From Micrococcus sp023147585 (lineage in GTDB: Bacteria > Actinomycetota > Actinomycetes > Actinomycetales > Micrococcaceae), in assembly GCF_044872765.1 (NCBI RefSeq), contig NZ_CP085253.1, forward strand, positions 682,001 to 746,000: DNA of 64,000 nt, given 5' to 3'. Of this stretch, positions 23,290 through 32,118 are shown in pieces. The notes under the pieces were generated by a model, which worked only from the letters and a program-made list of their open reading frames with translations, was not told where the DNA came from and did no database searches. The translations under genes were made by a program, and so were the position numbers. Position 1 is the first letter of the stretch; each line of letters starts with the position of its first letter.

Positions 23290-24234
23290 ATGTCCGATCG
23301 CCAGAGCCCCGCCGCCCCGTCCAGCCACAACGGCCCCCGCCCCGCGGGGCCCCCGGCGCCGGAGCCGGGCTCGAGGGCCCCGGTGGGCACGCTCGCGCCG
23401 GGCGTCCTCTCCCCCGCCCCTCCCGTGCCCGCCGCGATCCCGCGCCCCGAGTACGTGGGGAAGGCCACGCCGGACGAGGGCCACGCCTCGGACGTGTACG
23501 ACGCCGCCGGGATCGAGCGCATCCGCACGGCCGGCCGGCTCGCCGCGCAGGCCATGGAGGCCGCGGCCGCGCACATCGCCCCGGGCGTCACCACCGACGA
23601 GCTCGACCGCGTGGCCCACCAGTTCCTCGTCTCCCACGGCGCCTACCCCTCGTGCCTGGGCTACCGCGGCTTCCCCCGCTCCATCTGCACCTCGCTGAAC
23701 GAGGTCATCTGCCACGGCATCCCGGACGGCACCGTCCTGGAGGACGGGGACATCGTCAACCTGGACATCACCGCCTACGTGGACGGCGTGCACGGCGACC
23801 ACAACCGCACCTACCTCGTGGGCGAGGTGGACGAGGAGTCCCGCCTGCTCGTGGAGCGCACCGAGGAGGCCCTGCGGCGCGGCATCAAGGCCGTGAAGCC
23901 GGGCCGGCAGGTCAACGTGATCGGCCGGGCCATCGAGTCCTACGCCAAGCGCTTCGGCTACGGCGTGGTGCGCGACTTCATCGGTCACGGCGTGGGCACG
24001 GACTTCCACTCCGGCCTGGTCATCCCGCACTACGACGCCGCGCCCCTGCACGACACCGTCATGGTCCCGGGCATGGTGTTCACGATCGAGCCGATGATCA
24101 CCCTCGGCACCATCGAGTGGGACCAGTGGGACGACGGCTGGACCGTGGTCACGCGGGACCGCCGGCGCACCGCGCAGTTCGAGCACACGCTCGTGGTCAC
24201 CGACGACGGCGCGGAGATCCTCACCCTCCCGTGA
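23290..24234 (+). CDS. map: Methionine aminopeptidase type I (N-terminally extended)
   Basis: Removes the initiator methionine from nascent proteins. It is 314 aa, about 55 residues longer than E. coli Map. The extension is Pro-rich and ends in SPAPPVPAAIPRPEYVGK, a feature of the actinobacterial type Ic enzyme thought to contact the ribosome. The catalytic domain shows NLDITAYVDGVHGDHNRT (two Asp ligands), DFIGHGVGTDFH (His ligand), FTIEPMI and QFEHTLVV (Glu ligands). ATG at 23290 follows a leaderless-type promoter. The ppgK start lies 23 bases downstream but has its own -10 box. Confidence 0.95.
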   Translation: MSDRQSPAAPSSHNGPRPAGPPAPEPGSRAPVGTLAPGVLSPAPPVPAAIPRPEYVGKATPDEGHASDVYDAAGIERIRTAGRLAAQAMEAAAAHIAPGVTTDELDRVAHQFLVSHGAYPSCLGYRGFPRSICTSLNEVICHGIPDGTVLEDGDIVNLDITAYVDGVHGDHNRTYLVGEVDEESRLLVERTEEALRRGIKAVKPGRQVNVIGRAIESYAKRFGYGVVRDFIGHGVGTDFHSGLVIPHYDAAPLHDTVMVPGMVFTIEPMITLGTIEWDQWDDGWTVVTRDRRRTAQFEHTLVVTDDGAEILTLP

Positions 24235-24244
24235 GGGGTGTCCG

Positions 24245-24250
24245 TACACT
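24245..24250 (+). promoter_or_regulatory. Leaderless-type -10 box for ppgK
   Basis: TACACT followed by 7 bases and GTG at 24258. It lies only 10 bases after the map stop, so ppgK has a private promoter inside a tight gene pair. Confidence 0.55.
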
Positions 24251-24257
24251 GGCGCAC

Positions 24258-25118
24258 GTGAGCAACCTCGAAGCCTCCCCCCCTGACCAGCCCGGCACCG
24301 AGCAGTCCGTGAAGGACCCCGGGGCGTCGAAGTACCCGACCGTGCTCGGCGTCGACATCGGCGGCACCGGCATGAAGGGCGGCCTCGTGCGCCTCGGCAC
24401 GGGCCCCAAAGCCGGGACGCTGCGCGGGGACCGCTTCCGCGTCGCCACGCCGCAGCCGGCCATGCCGCTGCCCGTGGCGGAGACCCTCGCAGCCATCACG
24501 GCCGAGCTGGACCGGCGGGAGAAGGCCCCCGCGCCGGACTCCCCGATCGGCGTGTGCTTCCCCTCGATCGTGCGCGCCGGCGTGTGCCGCTCGGCCAACA
24601 ACATCGACCCCTCGTGGATCGGCACGGACCTGCGGTCGATGTTCGAGGAGCGGCTGGGCCGCCCCGTCACCGTGGTCAACGACGCCGACGCCGCGGGCCT
24701 GGCCGAGGCCCGCTACGGCGCGGGACGCGGCCACGAGGGGCTCGTCCTGGTCATCACCCTCGGCACCGGCATCGGCGGGGCGATGATCAACGACGGGGTG
24801 CTCGTGCCCAACTTCGAGGTCGGCTCCATGGAGCTCGACGGCGTCATGGCCGAGACCCGGGCGTCCGCGAAGGCCCGCGAGCGCGACGGCTTGAGCTGGG
24901 CCGAGTACGCGGTGCGCCTGCAGCGCTTCTTCTCCCACCTGGAGCGGATCTTCTCCCCCGACCTGTTCATCGTGGGCGGCGGCATCTCCAAGCGCCCCGA
25001 CGACTACCTGCCCCTGCTGCGGCTGGACACCCCGATCATCCCGGCGCAGCTGCAGAACAACGCGGGCATCGTGGGCGCCGCGCTCGCGGCCCACGGCTCG
25101 GCGGCCGACCACACCTGA
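24258..25118 (+). CDS. ppgK: Polyphosphate glucokinase
   Basis: ROK-family kinase that phosphorylates glucose using polyphosphate (and usually ATP), the main glucokinase of many actinobacteria. It is 286 aa from a GTG. Motifs are the phosphate-binding GVDIGGTGMKGG, the central VVNDADAAGLAEARYGAG, and ITLGTGIGG. A distinctive PpgK stretch, SWAEYAVRLQRFFSHLERIF, is followed by DLFIVGGGISK. These separate it from ATP-only ROK glucokinases. A 16-bp terminator follows. Confidence 0.93.
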   Translation: MSNLEASPPDQPGTEQSVKDPGASKYPTVLGVDIGGTGMKGGLVRLGTGPKAGTLRGDRFRVATPQPAMPLPVAETLAAITAELDRREKAPAPDSPIGVCFPSIVRAGVCRSANNIDPSWIGTDLRSMFEERLGRPVTVVNDADAAGLAEARYGAGRGHEGLVLVITLGTGIGGAMINDGVLVPNFEVGSMELDGVMAETRASAKARERDGLSWAEYAVRLQRFFSHLERIFSPDLFIVGGGISKRPDDYLPLLRLDTPIIPAQLQNNAGIVGAALAAHGSAADHT

Positions 25119-25137
25119 GCCCCGGCCGGTGGAGACA

Positions 25138-25177
25138 CCGAGGGCGGTTCCGGCTTCCCCTCCGGAACCGCCCTCGG
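25138..25177. terminator. Bidirectional terminator between ppgK and nrdR
   Basis: Perfect 16-bp stem, arms 25138-25153 and 25162-25177, with an 8-base loop. It separates the convergent genes. Confidence 0.82.
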
Positions 25178-25250
25178 CAGTCTGTGCGTCGCCCGCTGGG
25201 GGCCTCGCCACCCCCACTGTAGCCCCTCGGCGGGCTCCCCTGTCCAGCCC

Positions 25251-25745
25251 CTAGCGCGTGAACAGCCGGGGCTGCACCGCGGGCCGTCCGGGGGCCTCGC
25301 CCTCGGCGTCGCGCAGGTCCGCGATCGCGTCCTCGAAGTCGCTCAGCGACTCGAAGTCCCGGTAGACGGAGGCGAAGCGCAGGAAGGCGACCTGGTCGAG
25401 GCGGCGCAGGGGGTCCAGGATCGCCAGGCCCACGTCGTGGGCGTCCACCTCGGCGTTGCCCGAGGCGCGGACGGTCTCCTCGACCTCCTGGGCGAGCATG
25501 GCCAGGTCGTCGCTCGTGACCGGCCGGCCCTGGCAGGCCTTGCGGACCCCGTTGATCACCTTGGAGCGGTCGAAGGGCTCGGCCACGCCCGAGCGCTTGA
25601 CCACGGTGAGCGCGGTGGTCTCCATGGTGGTGAAGCGCTTGCCGCACGCCTGGCACTGGCGGCGGCGGCGGATCGCCGAGCCGTCGTCGAGGGAACGGGA
25701 GTCCACCACGCGGGAGTCCTCGTGACGGCAGTACGGGCAGTGCAC
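25251..25745 (-). CDS. nrdR: Transcriptional repressor NrdR
   Basis: Nucleotide-sensing repressor of ribonucleotide reductase genes. It is 164 aa. The N-terminal zinc ribbon has Cys3, Cys6, Cys31 and Cys34 (CPYC and CQAC). The ATP-cone at about 49-139 includes VVKRSGVAEPFDRSKVINGV and FLRFASVYRDF. The GTG start follows GGGAGCGAG. It lies just after dnaE on the same strand, fitting a DNA-synthesis context. The -10-like TAGAGT at 25791-25796 would give it its own promoter, overlapping the end of dnaE. I see no NrdR box in the window. Confidence 0.95.
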   Translation of the reverse strand: MHCPYCRHEDSRVVDSRSLDDGSAIRRRRQCQACGKRFTTMETTALTVVKRSGVAEPFDRSKVINGVRKACQGRPVTSDDLAMLAQEVEETVRASGNAEVDAHDVGLAILDPLRRLDQVAFLRFASVYRDFESLSDFEDAIADLRDAEGEAPGRPAVQPRLFTR

Positions 25746-25790
25746 TCTCTCGCTCCCTCCTCGTGGACGACCTCGGCCTGACCTGCGCCC

Positions 25791-25796
25791 ACTCTA
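25791..25796 (-). promoter_or_regulatory. Candidate -10 box for nrdR
   Basis: Minus-strand TAGAGT, 45 bases upstream of the nrdR GTG, in the dnaE-nrdR gap. No clear -35. Confidence 0.4.
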
Positions 25797-25812
25797 CGGC
25801 GGCGGCCGGCGA

Positions 25813-28800
25813 TCAGCCCAGGCAGGCCGGACCGAGCAGGATCTTCAGATCGCCGAAGAGCGCCGGGTTCGGGCTCACGCGGAACTGCGGGCCGAGCACG
25901 AACTCCTGCGCTCCGCGCTGGCCCATCAGCGTTAGCCGCACCTCGGAGGAGCCCTCGTGGGTGCGCAGCACGTCTGCGAGCTGGCCGATCACCTGCTCCG
26001 TGGCCTTGAAGGAGGGCATCTGGATGCGCACGGGCCCGGACGTGCCGTCCGTGAGCTCGGGGATGGTCAGCTCCATCGCGGAGAGGGACACGGAGCCGTC
26101 GTCGCGGCGCTGCACGCGCCCCTTCACGGCGACGACGAGGTCCTCCGCGAGCATCATGGCGATCGGGGCGTACACCTGGCCGAAGAACATCACGTCCATG
26201 GATCCGCCGAGGTCCTCGATCTCGCACCGCGCGTACGCGTTGCCGGAGGACTTGGCGATGCGCCGCTCGAGCGTGGTGATGAGCCCCGCGATGGTGACCT
26301 GGGAGCCGTCGGCGGGCCCGTCGTCGTCGAGCACGCGGGTGATCTGCGTGTCCGCGTGCTGGGAGAGCACGGCGTCCAGGCCCTGCAGCGGGTGGTCGGA
26401 CACGTAGAGGCCCAGCATCTCCCGCTCGTAGGCGAGCTTGTCCTTCTTGGACCACTCGGGCAGCTCGGGCACGGCGACGCCGTCCGAGGCGTCGGAGGCG
26501 TCCTCGGCCTCCGCCGCGCCGCCGAGGGCGAAGAGGTCGAACGTGAACTCGCCGTGGTCCTCCTTGCGCTTCTGCGCCACCGTGGCGTCCACCGCCTCCT
26601 CGTGCACCGCGAGCAGGGCACGCCGGGCGTAGCCGAGGGAGTCGAAGGCGCCGGCCTTGATCATGGACTCGATCGTCCGCTTGTTGCAGACCACGAGCGG
26701 CACCTTGGCCAGGAAGTCGCCGAAGCCGGTGTAGAGGCCCTTCTCCTCGCGGCCCTGCACCATGCCCTTCACCACGTTGGCGCCCACGTTGCGCACCGCC
26801 CCCATGCCGAAGCGGATGTCCCGGCCCACCGGGGTGAACGTCAGGTGGGACTCGTTGACGTCGGGCGGGAGCACCGTGATGCTCATGTGGCGGCACTCGT
26901 TCAGGTACATCGCGAGCTTGTCCTTGTCGTCGCCCACCGACGTGAGCAGCGCCGCCATGTACTCGGCCGGGTAGTGCGCCTTCAGGTACGCCGTCCAGTA
27001 GGAGACCAGTCCGTACGCCGCGGAGTGGGCCTTGTTGAACGCGTAGTCCGAGAACGGCAGGAGGATGTCCCACAGCGCCTTCACGGCGGCCTCGGAGAAG
27101 CCGCGGTCCAGCATGCCCTGGTGGAAGGCGGCGTACTGCTTGTCCAGCTCGGACTTCTTCTTCTTGCCCATCGCGCGGCGCAGGATGTCCGCCTGGCCGA
27201 GCGAGTACCCGGCCACCTTCTGGGCGATCGCCATGACCTGCTCCTGGTACACGATCAGGCCGTACGTCGTGTCCAGGATCTCCCGCAGCGGCTCCTCGAG
27301 CTCCGGGTGGATCGGCGTGATCTCCTGCTGCCCGTTCTTGCGCAGCGCGTAGTTCGTGTGGGAGTTCGCACCCATGGGGCCCGGACGGTAGAGCGCGATG
27401 GTCGCCGAGATGTCCTCGAAGTTGTCCGGGCGCATCATCTTCAGCAGGGAGCGCATGGGACCGCCGTCGAGCTGGAACACGCCCAGGGTGTCGCCGCGGG
27501 CCAGCAGGTCGTAGGAGGCCTGGTCGTCGACGTCGAGGGTCTCGAGGTCCAGGTCCACGCCCTGGTTCGCCTTCACGTTCTCGATCGCGTCCGAGATGAT
27601 CGTGAGGTTGCGCAGACCCAGGAAGTCCATCTTGATCAGGCCCAGCGACTCCGCCATGGGGTAGTCGAACTGGGTGATGACCTGGCCGTCCTGGAGGCGG
27701 CGCATGATCGGCACGACGTCCACCACGGGCACGGAGGACATGATGACGCCGGCCGCGTGCACGCCCCACTGCCGCTTCAGGCCCTCGATGCCCTTCGCGG
27801 TCTCGAACACCTGCGCCGCCACCGGGTCCGTCGCGATCAGCTCGCGGAACGGCGCCGCCTCCCCGTAGCGCGGGGCGTCCGGGTTCTCGATGTCCTTGAG
27901 CGGGATGTCCTTGGCCATCACGGCCGGCGGCAGGGCCTTGGTGAGCGCCTCGCCCATGGAGAAGGGCTGGTCCATCACACGGGCCGAGTCCTTCAGGGCC
28001 TGCTTCGTCTTGATCGTGCCGTACGTGACGATCATGGTGACGCGCTCGTCGCCGTACGTGCGGGTGACGTAGTCGATCACCTCGGAGCGGCGCCGGTCGT
28101 CGAAGTCCACGTCGAAGTCGGGCATGGACACGCGGTCCGGGTTGAGGAATCGCTCGAAGATCAGCCCGTGCTTCAGCGGGTCCAGGTCGGTGATGCGCAG
28201 CGCGTACGCCACCATGGAGCCGGCACCCGAGCCGCGGCCCGGGCCCACGCGGATCCCGTTCTCCTTGGCCCAGTTGATGAAGTCGGCGACGACGAGGAAG
28301 TACCCCGGGAACCCCATCGAGATGATGACGTCCAGCTCGTAGTCCGCCTGCTTGCGCACGTGGTCCGGGACGCCGTCCGGATAACGGTAGTCGAGGCCCT
28401 TCGTGACCTCCTTGATGAGCCAGCTGGTCTCGTCCTCGCCCTCCGGCGTGGGGAACACCGGCATGTAGTTGGCGTCCGTGTCGAACGTGGACTCGCAGCG
28501 CTCGGCGATCACGAGGGTGTTGTCGCACGCCTCCGGGATCTCCCGGAAGAGCTCGCGCATCTGCCGCGGCGACTTCAGGTAGTACTCCGTGCCGGAGAAC
28601 GCGAAGCGCGAGCCGCCCTGGTCGTAGCTGGGCTCGTTGAGCTTGGAGCCGGACTGCAGGGCCAGCAGCGCCTCGTGGGCCTTGGCGTCGTGCTCGTGCG
28701 TGTAGTGCAGGTCGTTCGTGGCCACGAGCGGCAGGTTCAGGTCCTTGGCCAGGCGGCGCAGGTCCGTGATGACGCGCTTCTCGATGTCCAGGCCGTGCTG

Positions 28801-29415
28801 CATGATCTCGCAGTAGAAGTTCTCGGCCCCGAAGATGTCCCGGAACTCGGCCGCCGCCGCCACGGCCTCCTTGTACTGGCCCAGGCGCAGGCGCGTCTGC
28901 ACCTCGCCCGAGGGGCAGCCCGTGGTGGCGATGAGCCCCGAGGAGTACTGGCTCAGCAGCTCCCGGTCGATGCGCGGCCACTTGGCGTACACCGAGTCCA
29001 GCGAGGCGATGGAGCCCATGCGGAAGAGGTTGTGCATGCCCGTGGTGGACTGCGCCAGCATGGTCATGTGCGTGTAGGCGCCGCCGCCGGAGACGTCGTC
29101 GCCGCGCTGGTGCGGCTCCCCCCAGCGGATCTTCTCCTTGTCCGTGCGGTGCTGCGTGCCCGGGGTCAGGTAGGCCTCGAGGCCGATGATCGGCTTGATG
29201 CCCGCCGCGGTGGCCTGACGCCAGAAGTCGAACGCGCCGAACAGGTAGCCGTGGTCCGTGATGGCCAGGGACTGCATGCCGAGGCGGTCGGCCTCGGCGA
29301 ACAGCTCGTCCAGCTTCGCCGCGCCGTCGAGCATCGAGTACTCGGTGTGCGTGTGGAGGTGGACGAAGCCGCCGTCCTTGAGGGCCTCGGCGCGGGTCTC
29401 GGAGGTCGCGGTCAT
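25813..29415 (-). CDS. dnaE: DNA polymerase III alpha subunit
   Basis: Replicative polymerase catalytic subunit, 1200 aa, the DnaE1 size. The N-terminal PHP domain starts FVHLHTHTEYSMLDGAAK and keeps its metal-binding His residues, suggesting an intrinsic proofreading fold as in other actinobacterial DnaE1. The polymerase palm has the catalytic triad region MPDFDVDFDDRR. The helix-hairpin-helix, beta-binding and OB-fold regions follow (for example VTIAGLITTLERRIAKSSGN near the C-terminus). ATG at 29415 has AAGGAG upstream. It lies downstream of rluD with a 120-bp gap. Confidence 0.97.
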   Translation of the reverse strand: MTATSETRAEALKDGGFVHLHTHTEYSMLDGAAKLDELFAEADRLGMQSLAITDHGYLFGAFDFWRQATAAGIKPIIGLEAYLTPGTQHRTDKEKIRWGEPHQRGDDVSGGGAYTHMTMLAQSTTGMHNLFRMGSIASLDSVYAKWPRIDRELLSQYSSGLIATTGCPSGEVQTRLRLGQYKEAVAAAAEFRDIFGAENFYCEIMQHGLDIEKRVITDLRRLAKDLNLPLVATNDLHYTHEHDAKAHEALLALQSGSKLNEPSYDQGGSRFAFSGTEYYLKSPRQMRELFREIPEACDNTLVIAERCESTFDTDANYMPVFPTPEGEDETSWLIKEVTKGLDYRYPDGVPDHVRKQADYELDVIISMGFPGYFLVVADFINWAKENGIRVGPGRGSGAGSMVAYALRITDLDPLKHGLIFERFLNPDRVSMPDFDVDFDDRRRSEVIDYVTRTYGDERVTMIVTYGTIKTKQALKDSARVMDQPFSMGEALTKALPPAVMAKDIPLKDIENPDAPRYGEAAPFRELIATDPVAAQVFETAKGIEGLKRQWGVHAAGVIMSSVPVVDVVPIMRRLQDGQVITQFDYPMAESLGLIKMDFLGLRNLTIISDAIENVKANQGVDLDLETLDVDDQASYDLLARGDTLGVFQLDGGPMRSLLKMMRPDNFEDISATIALYRPGPMGANSHTNYALRKNGQQEITPIHPELEEPLREILDTTYGLIVYQEQVMAIAQKVAGYSLGQADILRRAMGKKKKSELDKQYAAFHQGMLDRGFSEAAVKALWDILLPFSDYAFNKAHSAAYGLVSYWTAYLKAHYPAEYMAALLTSVGDDKDKLAMYLNECRHMSITVLPPDVNESHLTFTPVGRDIRFGMGAVRNVGANVVKGMVQGREEKGLYTGFGDFLAKVPLVVCNKRTIESMIKAGAFDSLGYARRALLAVHEEAVDATVAQKRKEDHGEFTFDLFALGGAAEAEDASDASDGVAVPELPEWSKKDKLAYEREMLGLYVSDHPLQGLDAVLSQHADTQITRVLDDDGPADGSQVTIAGLITTLERRIAKSSGNAYARCEIEDLGGSMDVMFFGQVYAPIAMMLAEDLVVAVKGRVQRRDDGSVSLSAMELTIPELTDGTSGPVRIQMPSFKATEQVIGQLADVLRTHEGSSEVRLTLMGQRGAQEFVLGPQFRVSPNPALFGDLKILLGPACLG

Positions 29416-29535
29416 GCGGGGTGGAGCTCCTTCGGAGAGGACGACGGCGGGCCCGCCCCAGCCTACTGCGCGTCACGGGGGGCGGGCGGGACGGGCCCGG
29501 CGGGCGTCGGGCCTGCGGTCTCCGGTCCCCGGCGG

Positions 29536-30513
29536 TCAGTCTCGTTCGCCCGCGGCGTCGGCGGCGTCGTTGCCGCGCAGCGCCGCCAGCGCGTGGGCGA
29601 GGTCGTCCGGGTAGGGCGAGGTGATGCTCACGGGCTCCCCCGTGACGGGGTGCGGGAAGGAGAGGTGGTGGGCGTGGAGCCACTGCCGCGTGAGCCCCAG
29701 CTCGGCGGCCAGGCGCGGGTCGGCGCCGTAGGTGAGGTCGCCCACGCACGGGTGCCGCAGCGCGGAGGTGTGGACGCGGATCTGGTGCGTGCGCCCGGTC
29801 TCGAGGTGCACCTGTAGCAGCGTGGCGCGGCCGAAGACCTCGAGGGTCTCGTAGTGCGTCACGGAGGGCCGTCCGCCCTCGAGCACGGCGAACTTCCACT
29901 GGTGCCCCGGGTGGCGGCCGATCGGGGCGTCGATCGTGCCCGCAAGCGGGTCCGGGATCCCCTGCACCACCGCGTGGTAGACCTTGTGCGGCACGCGCTC
30001 GCGGAACTGGTCCTTCAGGGCGGCGTACGCGCGCTCCGTCTTGGCCACCACCATCACACCGGTGGTGCCGACGTCGAGCCGGTGCACGATCCCCTGGCGC
30101 TCCGGCGCCCCCGAGGTGGTGATGTCGTAGCCCAGGCCCGCGAGGCCGCCGACCACGGTGGGCCCGTTCCAGCCCGGCGAGGGATGGGCCGCCACGCCGG
30201 TCGGCTTGTCCACGGCGAGCAGGTGCTCGTCCTCGTGCAGCACGGTCATCTCGTCCACGGCCTCTGCCCTCACTTCCAGCGGATCGGGATCGTTCGGCAG
30301 GTCCACGGCCAGGGTCTCCCCCGGCACCGCCCTGGCCGACTTGGCGAGCACCCGGTCCCGACGCCCGCCGCGCGTCTCGGCGCGGACGAGCCCGCGCGCG
30401 AACCAGTCCGCCAGCCGTGCGCGGGACACGCCGAGGGCCTCCGTGAGGACGGCGTCGGCGCGCCTGCCCGCCTGCTCGGCCGTGACCTCCACGCGCCGCA
30501 CGCCTGCGCCCAT
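29536..30513 (-). CDS. rluD: RluA-family pseudouridine synthase (RluD-like)
   Basis: Isomerises uridine to pseudouridine in RNA, probably 23S rRNA helix 69 if a true RluD. It is 325 aa. The N-terminal S4 RNA-binding domain covers about residues 8-75 (DAVLTEALGVSRARLADWFA). The catalytic motif is IVHRLDVGTTGVMVVAKT with the nucleophilic Asp. The C-terminal landmark is LETGRTHQIRVHTSALRHP. The ATG lies 5 bases from the lspA stop, so the two are cotranscribed, as in many bacteria where lspA and rluD are adjacent. Confidence 0.95.
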   Translation of the reverse strand: MGAGVRRVEVTAEQAGRRADAVLTEALGVSRARLADWFARGLVRAETRGGRRDRVLAKSARAVPGETLAVDLPNDPDPLEVRAEAVDEMTVLHEDEHLLAVDKPTGVAAHPSPGWNGPTVVGGLAGLGYDITTSGAPERQGIVHRLDVGTTGVMVVAKTERAYAALKDQFRERVPHKVYHAVVQGIPDPLAGTIDAPIGRHPGHQWKFAVLEGGRPSVTHYETLEVFGRATLLQVHLETGRTHQIRVHTSALRHPCVGDLTYGADPRLAAELGLTRQWLHAHHLSFPHPVTGEPVSITSPYPDDLAHALAALRGNDAADAAGERD

Positions 30514-30518
30514 GCCGC

Positions 30519-31055
30519 TCACGCCTCGCGGGTGCCGTCGAGCCGGCGGCCGGTCACCAGCAGCAGGCACACGAGGATCATGGAGCACACGATGAAGGAG
30601 TCGGCCACGTTGAAGACCGCGAAGCGGGGCACGGAGATCATGTCCACCACGTGGCCCTGGCCGAACGACGGCGGCCGGAACAGCCGGTCCGTGAGGTTGC
30701 CGAGCACGCCGCCGGCCAGGCCGCCCAGGGCGAGAGCCCACGGCAGCGAGCGCACGCGGGCGATCTGCACGAGCGCGACCACGGCGACCACGGCCTGGAT
30801 GAGGGTGAAGACCCAGGTGTGCCCCTCCCCGATCGAGAAGGCCGCGCCCGGGTTCAGGATGTAGTGCCACCGCAGCAGACCCGGGATCACGACGATCGAC
30901 TCGCCGAGCTCCATGGTGCGCTCGACCCACAGCTTGCTCAGCTGGTCGAGCGCGTAGGCGAGCACGGCGAGGGTCAGGGCGACGCCGACGGCGCGGCGGC
31001 CGGAGACCGCCGCGCGGGGGGTGCCGTCCCCGGCCCCGTCGAGCGCTGTGCTCAC
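30519..31055 (-). CDS. lspA: Lipoprotein signal peptidase II
   Basis: Membrane aspartyl protease that cleaves signal peptides of lipoproteins after lipidation. It is 178 aa with four membrane helices, starting near residues 24, 74, 101 and 145. The two catalytic aspartates lie in GGVLGNLTDRLFR and in FNVADSFI. The conserved LNPGAAFSI box is also present. The N-terminus has a short hydrophilic extension. The GTG start overlaps the divIVA stop by 4 bases (GTGA), implying translational coupling. Confidence 0.96.
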   Translation of the reverse strand: MSTALDGAGDGTPRAAVSGRRAVGVALTLAVLAYALDQLSKLWVERTMELGESIVVIPGLLRWHYILNPGAAFSIGEGHTWVFTLIQAVVAVVALVQIARVRSLPWALALGGLAGGVLGNLTDRLFRPPSFGQGHVVDMISVPRFAVFNVADSFIVCSMILVCLLLVTGRRLDGTREA

Positions 31056-31681
31056 GCGGTCTCCCCGCGGGGCTCCACCCGCTCCTGGGATCGGATCTCG
31101 CGCAGCTGCCCCTCGATGTAGGCGGTCAGGCGGAGGCGGTAGTCGGTCTCGAAGCCGCGCAGCCGCTCGACCTCGGACTCCAGCTCGGAGCGCTGGGAGG
31201 CCAGCTCCGCGAGGGTCGCTGCCTTGGTCTCCTCGGCCTGGCCGAGCACCTCGGCGGCCGTGGCCTCGGCCTCGGCGATGAGCGCGGCGCGGCGCTGCTC
31301 GCCGTCGGCCACGTGCTCGTCGTGCAGCCGCTGGGCCATGGCGAGCACGGCGGCCGCCGAGGAGCCGGCCTGAGCAGGCCCGTCGGACGCGGCGGGTGCG
31401 GCCGTCTCCTCGGCCTCGAGAGCCGCGGCCTCCGCCTCGCCGGCGGCCAGCACGAGCTCCGGGCGCTCCTGCGCGGGGGCGTCGCCGGGCGCGAACGAGA
31501 CGCCCGCCTCGGGGGCCTTGACGGCCCCGCCCGCGCGCAGCCGCTCGATCTCGGCGTGCAGGAGCTTGAGCTCCTCCGCGACCGCGTCGAGGAAGTCGTC
31601 GACCTCGTCCTGGTCGTACCCCTCCCGGAACTTGGTGTGCTGGAACTGCTTGTTGAGCACGTCTTCCCAGGTCAGAGCCAC
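31052..31681 (-). CDS. divIVA: DivIVA domain-containing cell-division protein
   Basis: Pole- and septum-localised coiled-coil protein, the Wag31/DivIVA family. It is 209 aa. The N-terminal membrane-curvature-binding domain reads LTWEDVLNKQFQHTKFREGY then DQDEVDDFLDAVAEELKLL. An Ala/Glu-rich spacer follows. The C-terminal coiled coil is about residues 115-195 (RAALIAEAEATAAEVLGQAE). It is shorter than mycobacterial Wag31. It is the last classic division gene of the cluster and overlaps lspA. Confidence 0.92.
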   Translation of the reverse strand: MALTWEDVLNKQFQHTKFREGYDQDEVDDFLDAVAEELKLLHAEIERLRAGGAVKAPEAGVSFAPGDAPAQERPELVLAAGEAEAAALEAEETAAPAASDGPAQAGSSAAAVLAMAQRLHDEHVADGEQRRAALIAEAEATAAEVLGQAEETKAATLAELASQRSELESEVERLRGFETDYRLRLTAYIEGQLREIRSQERVEPRGETA

Positions 31682-31772
31682 GGAGGGGCACCCTTCTCTC
31701 GCGCGCGCCGAGCACCAGCACGGCCCGCGGTGGTGGGCGCGGCCGACTGCGCGCGCCTCAGGTCGTCACCGC

Positions 31773-31778
31773 ACGATA
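31773..31778 (-). promoter_or_regulatory. Candidate -10 box for divIVA
   Basis: Minus-strand TATCGT in the 125-bp yggT-divIVA gap, about 91 bases before the divIVA start. No convincing -35; it could let divIVA-lspA-rluD be expressed separately. Confidence 0.35.
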
Positions 31779-31806
31779 CCACCGGGTGCAGCGGCGACTC
31801 CGGGGG

Positions 31807-32118
31807 TCAGCGGGCGAGGGCGAGCACCAGGACGCGCAGCAGCACCACGGCCATGAAGACCACCAGGAAGGCCACGTCGAGGCTGACGCCGCCGAGCCGC
31901 ACCGGCGGAATGCGCCGCCGCGCGGTGTCCAGGAGGGGATCCGTGACCGCGTAGATGCCGCTCGCCACGACGAGGACGGCACCCGAGGGCCGCCACGAGC
32001 GGGCGAAGGACTCGGTCACGTCGAACACGATGCGGACCGTGAGGGCCGCGATCACGAGCGTGAGCGCGAGGTAGACGAGGGCGAGCAGCAGGTCCACGGC
32101 AGCCTCAGTCGGCGTCAT
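31807..32118 (-). CDS. YggT family membrane protein
   Basis: A 103-aa integral membrane protein with two YggT helical hairpin segments: helix 1 about residues 5-28 and helix 2 about 82-101 (VAFLVVFMAVVLLRVLVLAL). The conserved SGIYAVTDPLLDTARRRIPP lies between them. YggT proteins recur between sepF and divIVA and are implicated in division or osmotic tolerance; the molecular role is unknown. The gene overlaps the end of sepF by 14 bases, so it is translated from the same message. Confidence 0.9.
   Translation of the reverse strand: MTPTEAAVDLLLALVYLALTLVIAALTVRIVFDVTESFARSWRPSGAVLVVASGIYAVTDPLLDTARRRIPPVRLGGVSLDVAFLVVFMAVVLLRVLVLALAR

Noticed and set aside
25957..29817. 1286-codon open frame on the plus strand
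   Set aside because: Antisense shadow of dnaE and rluD, typical of GC-rich DNA.
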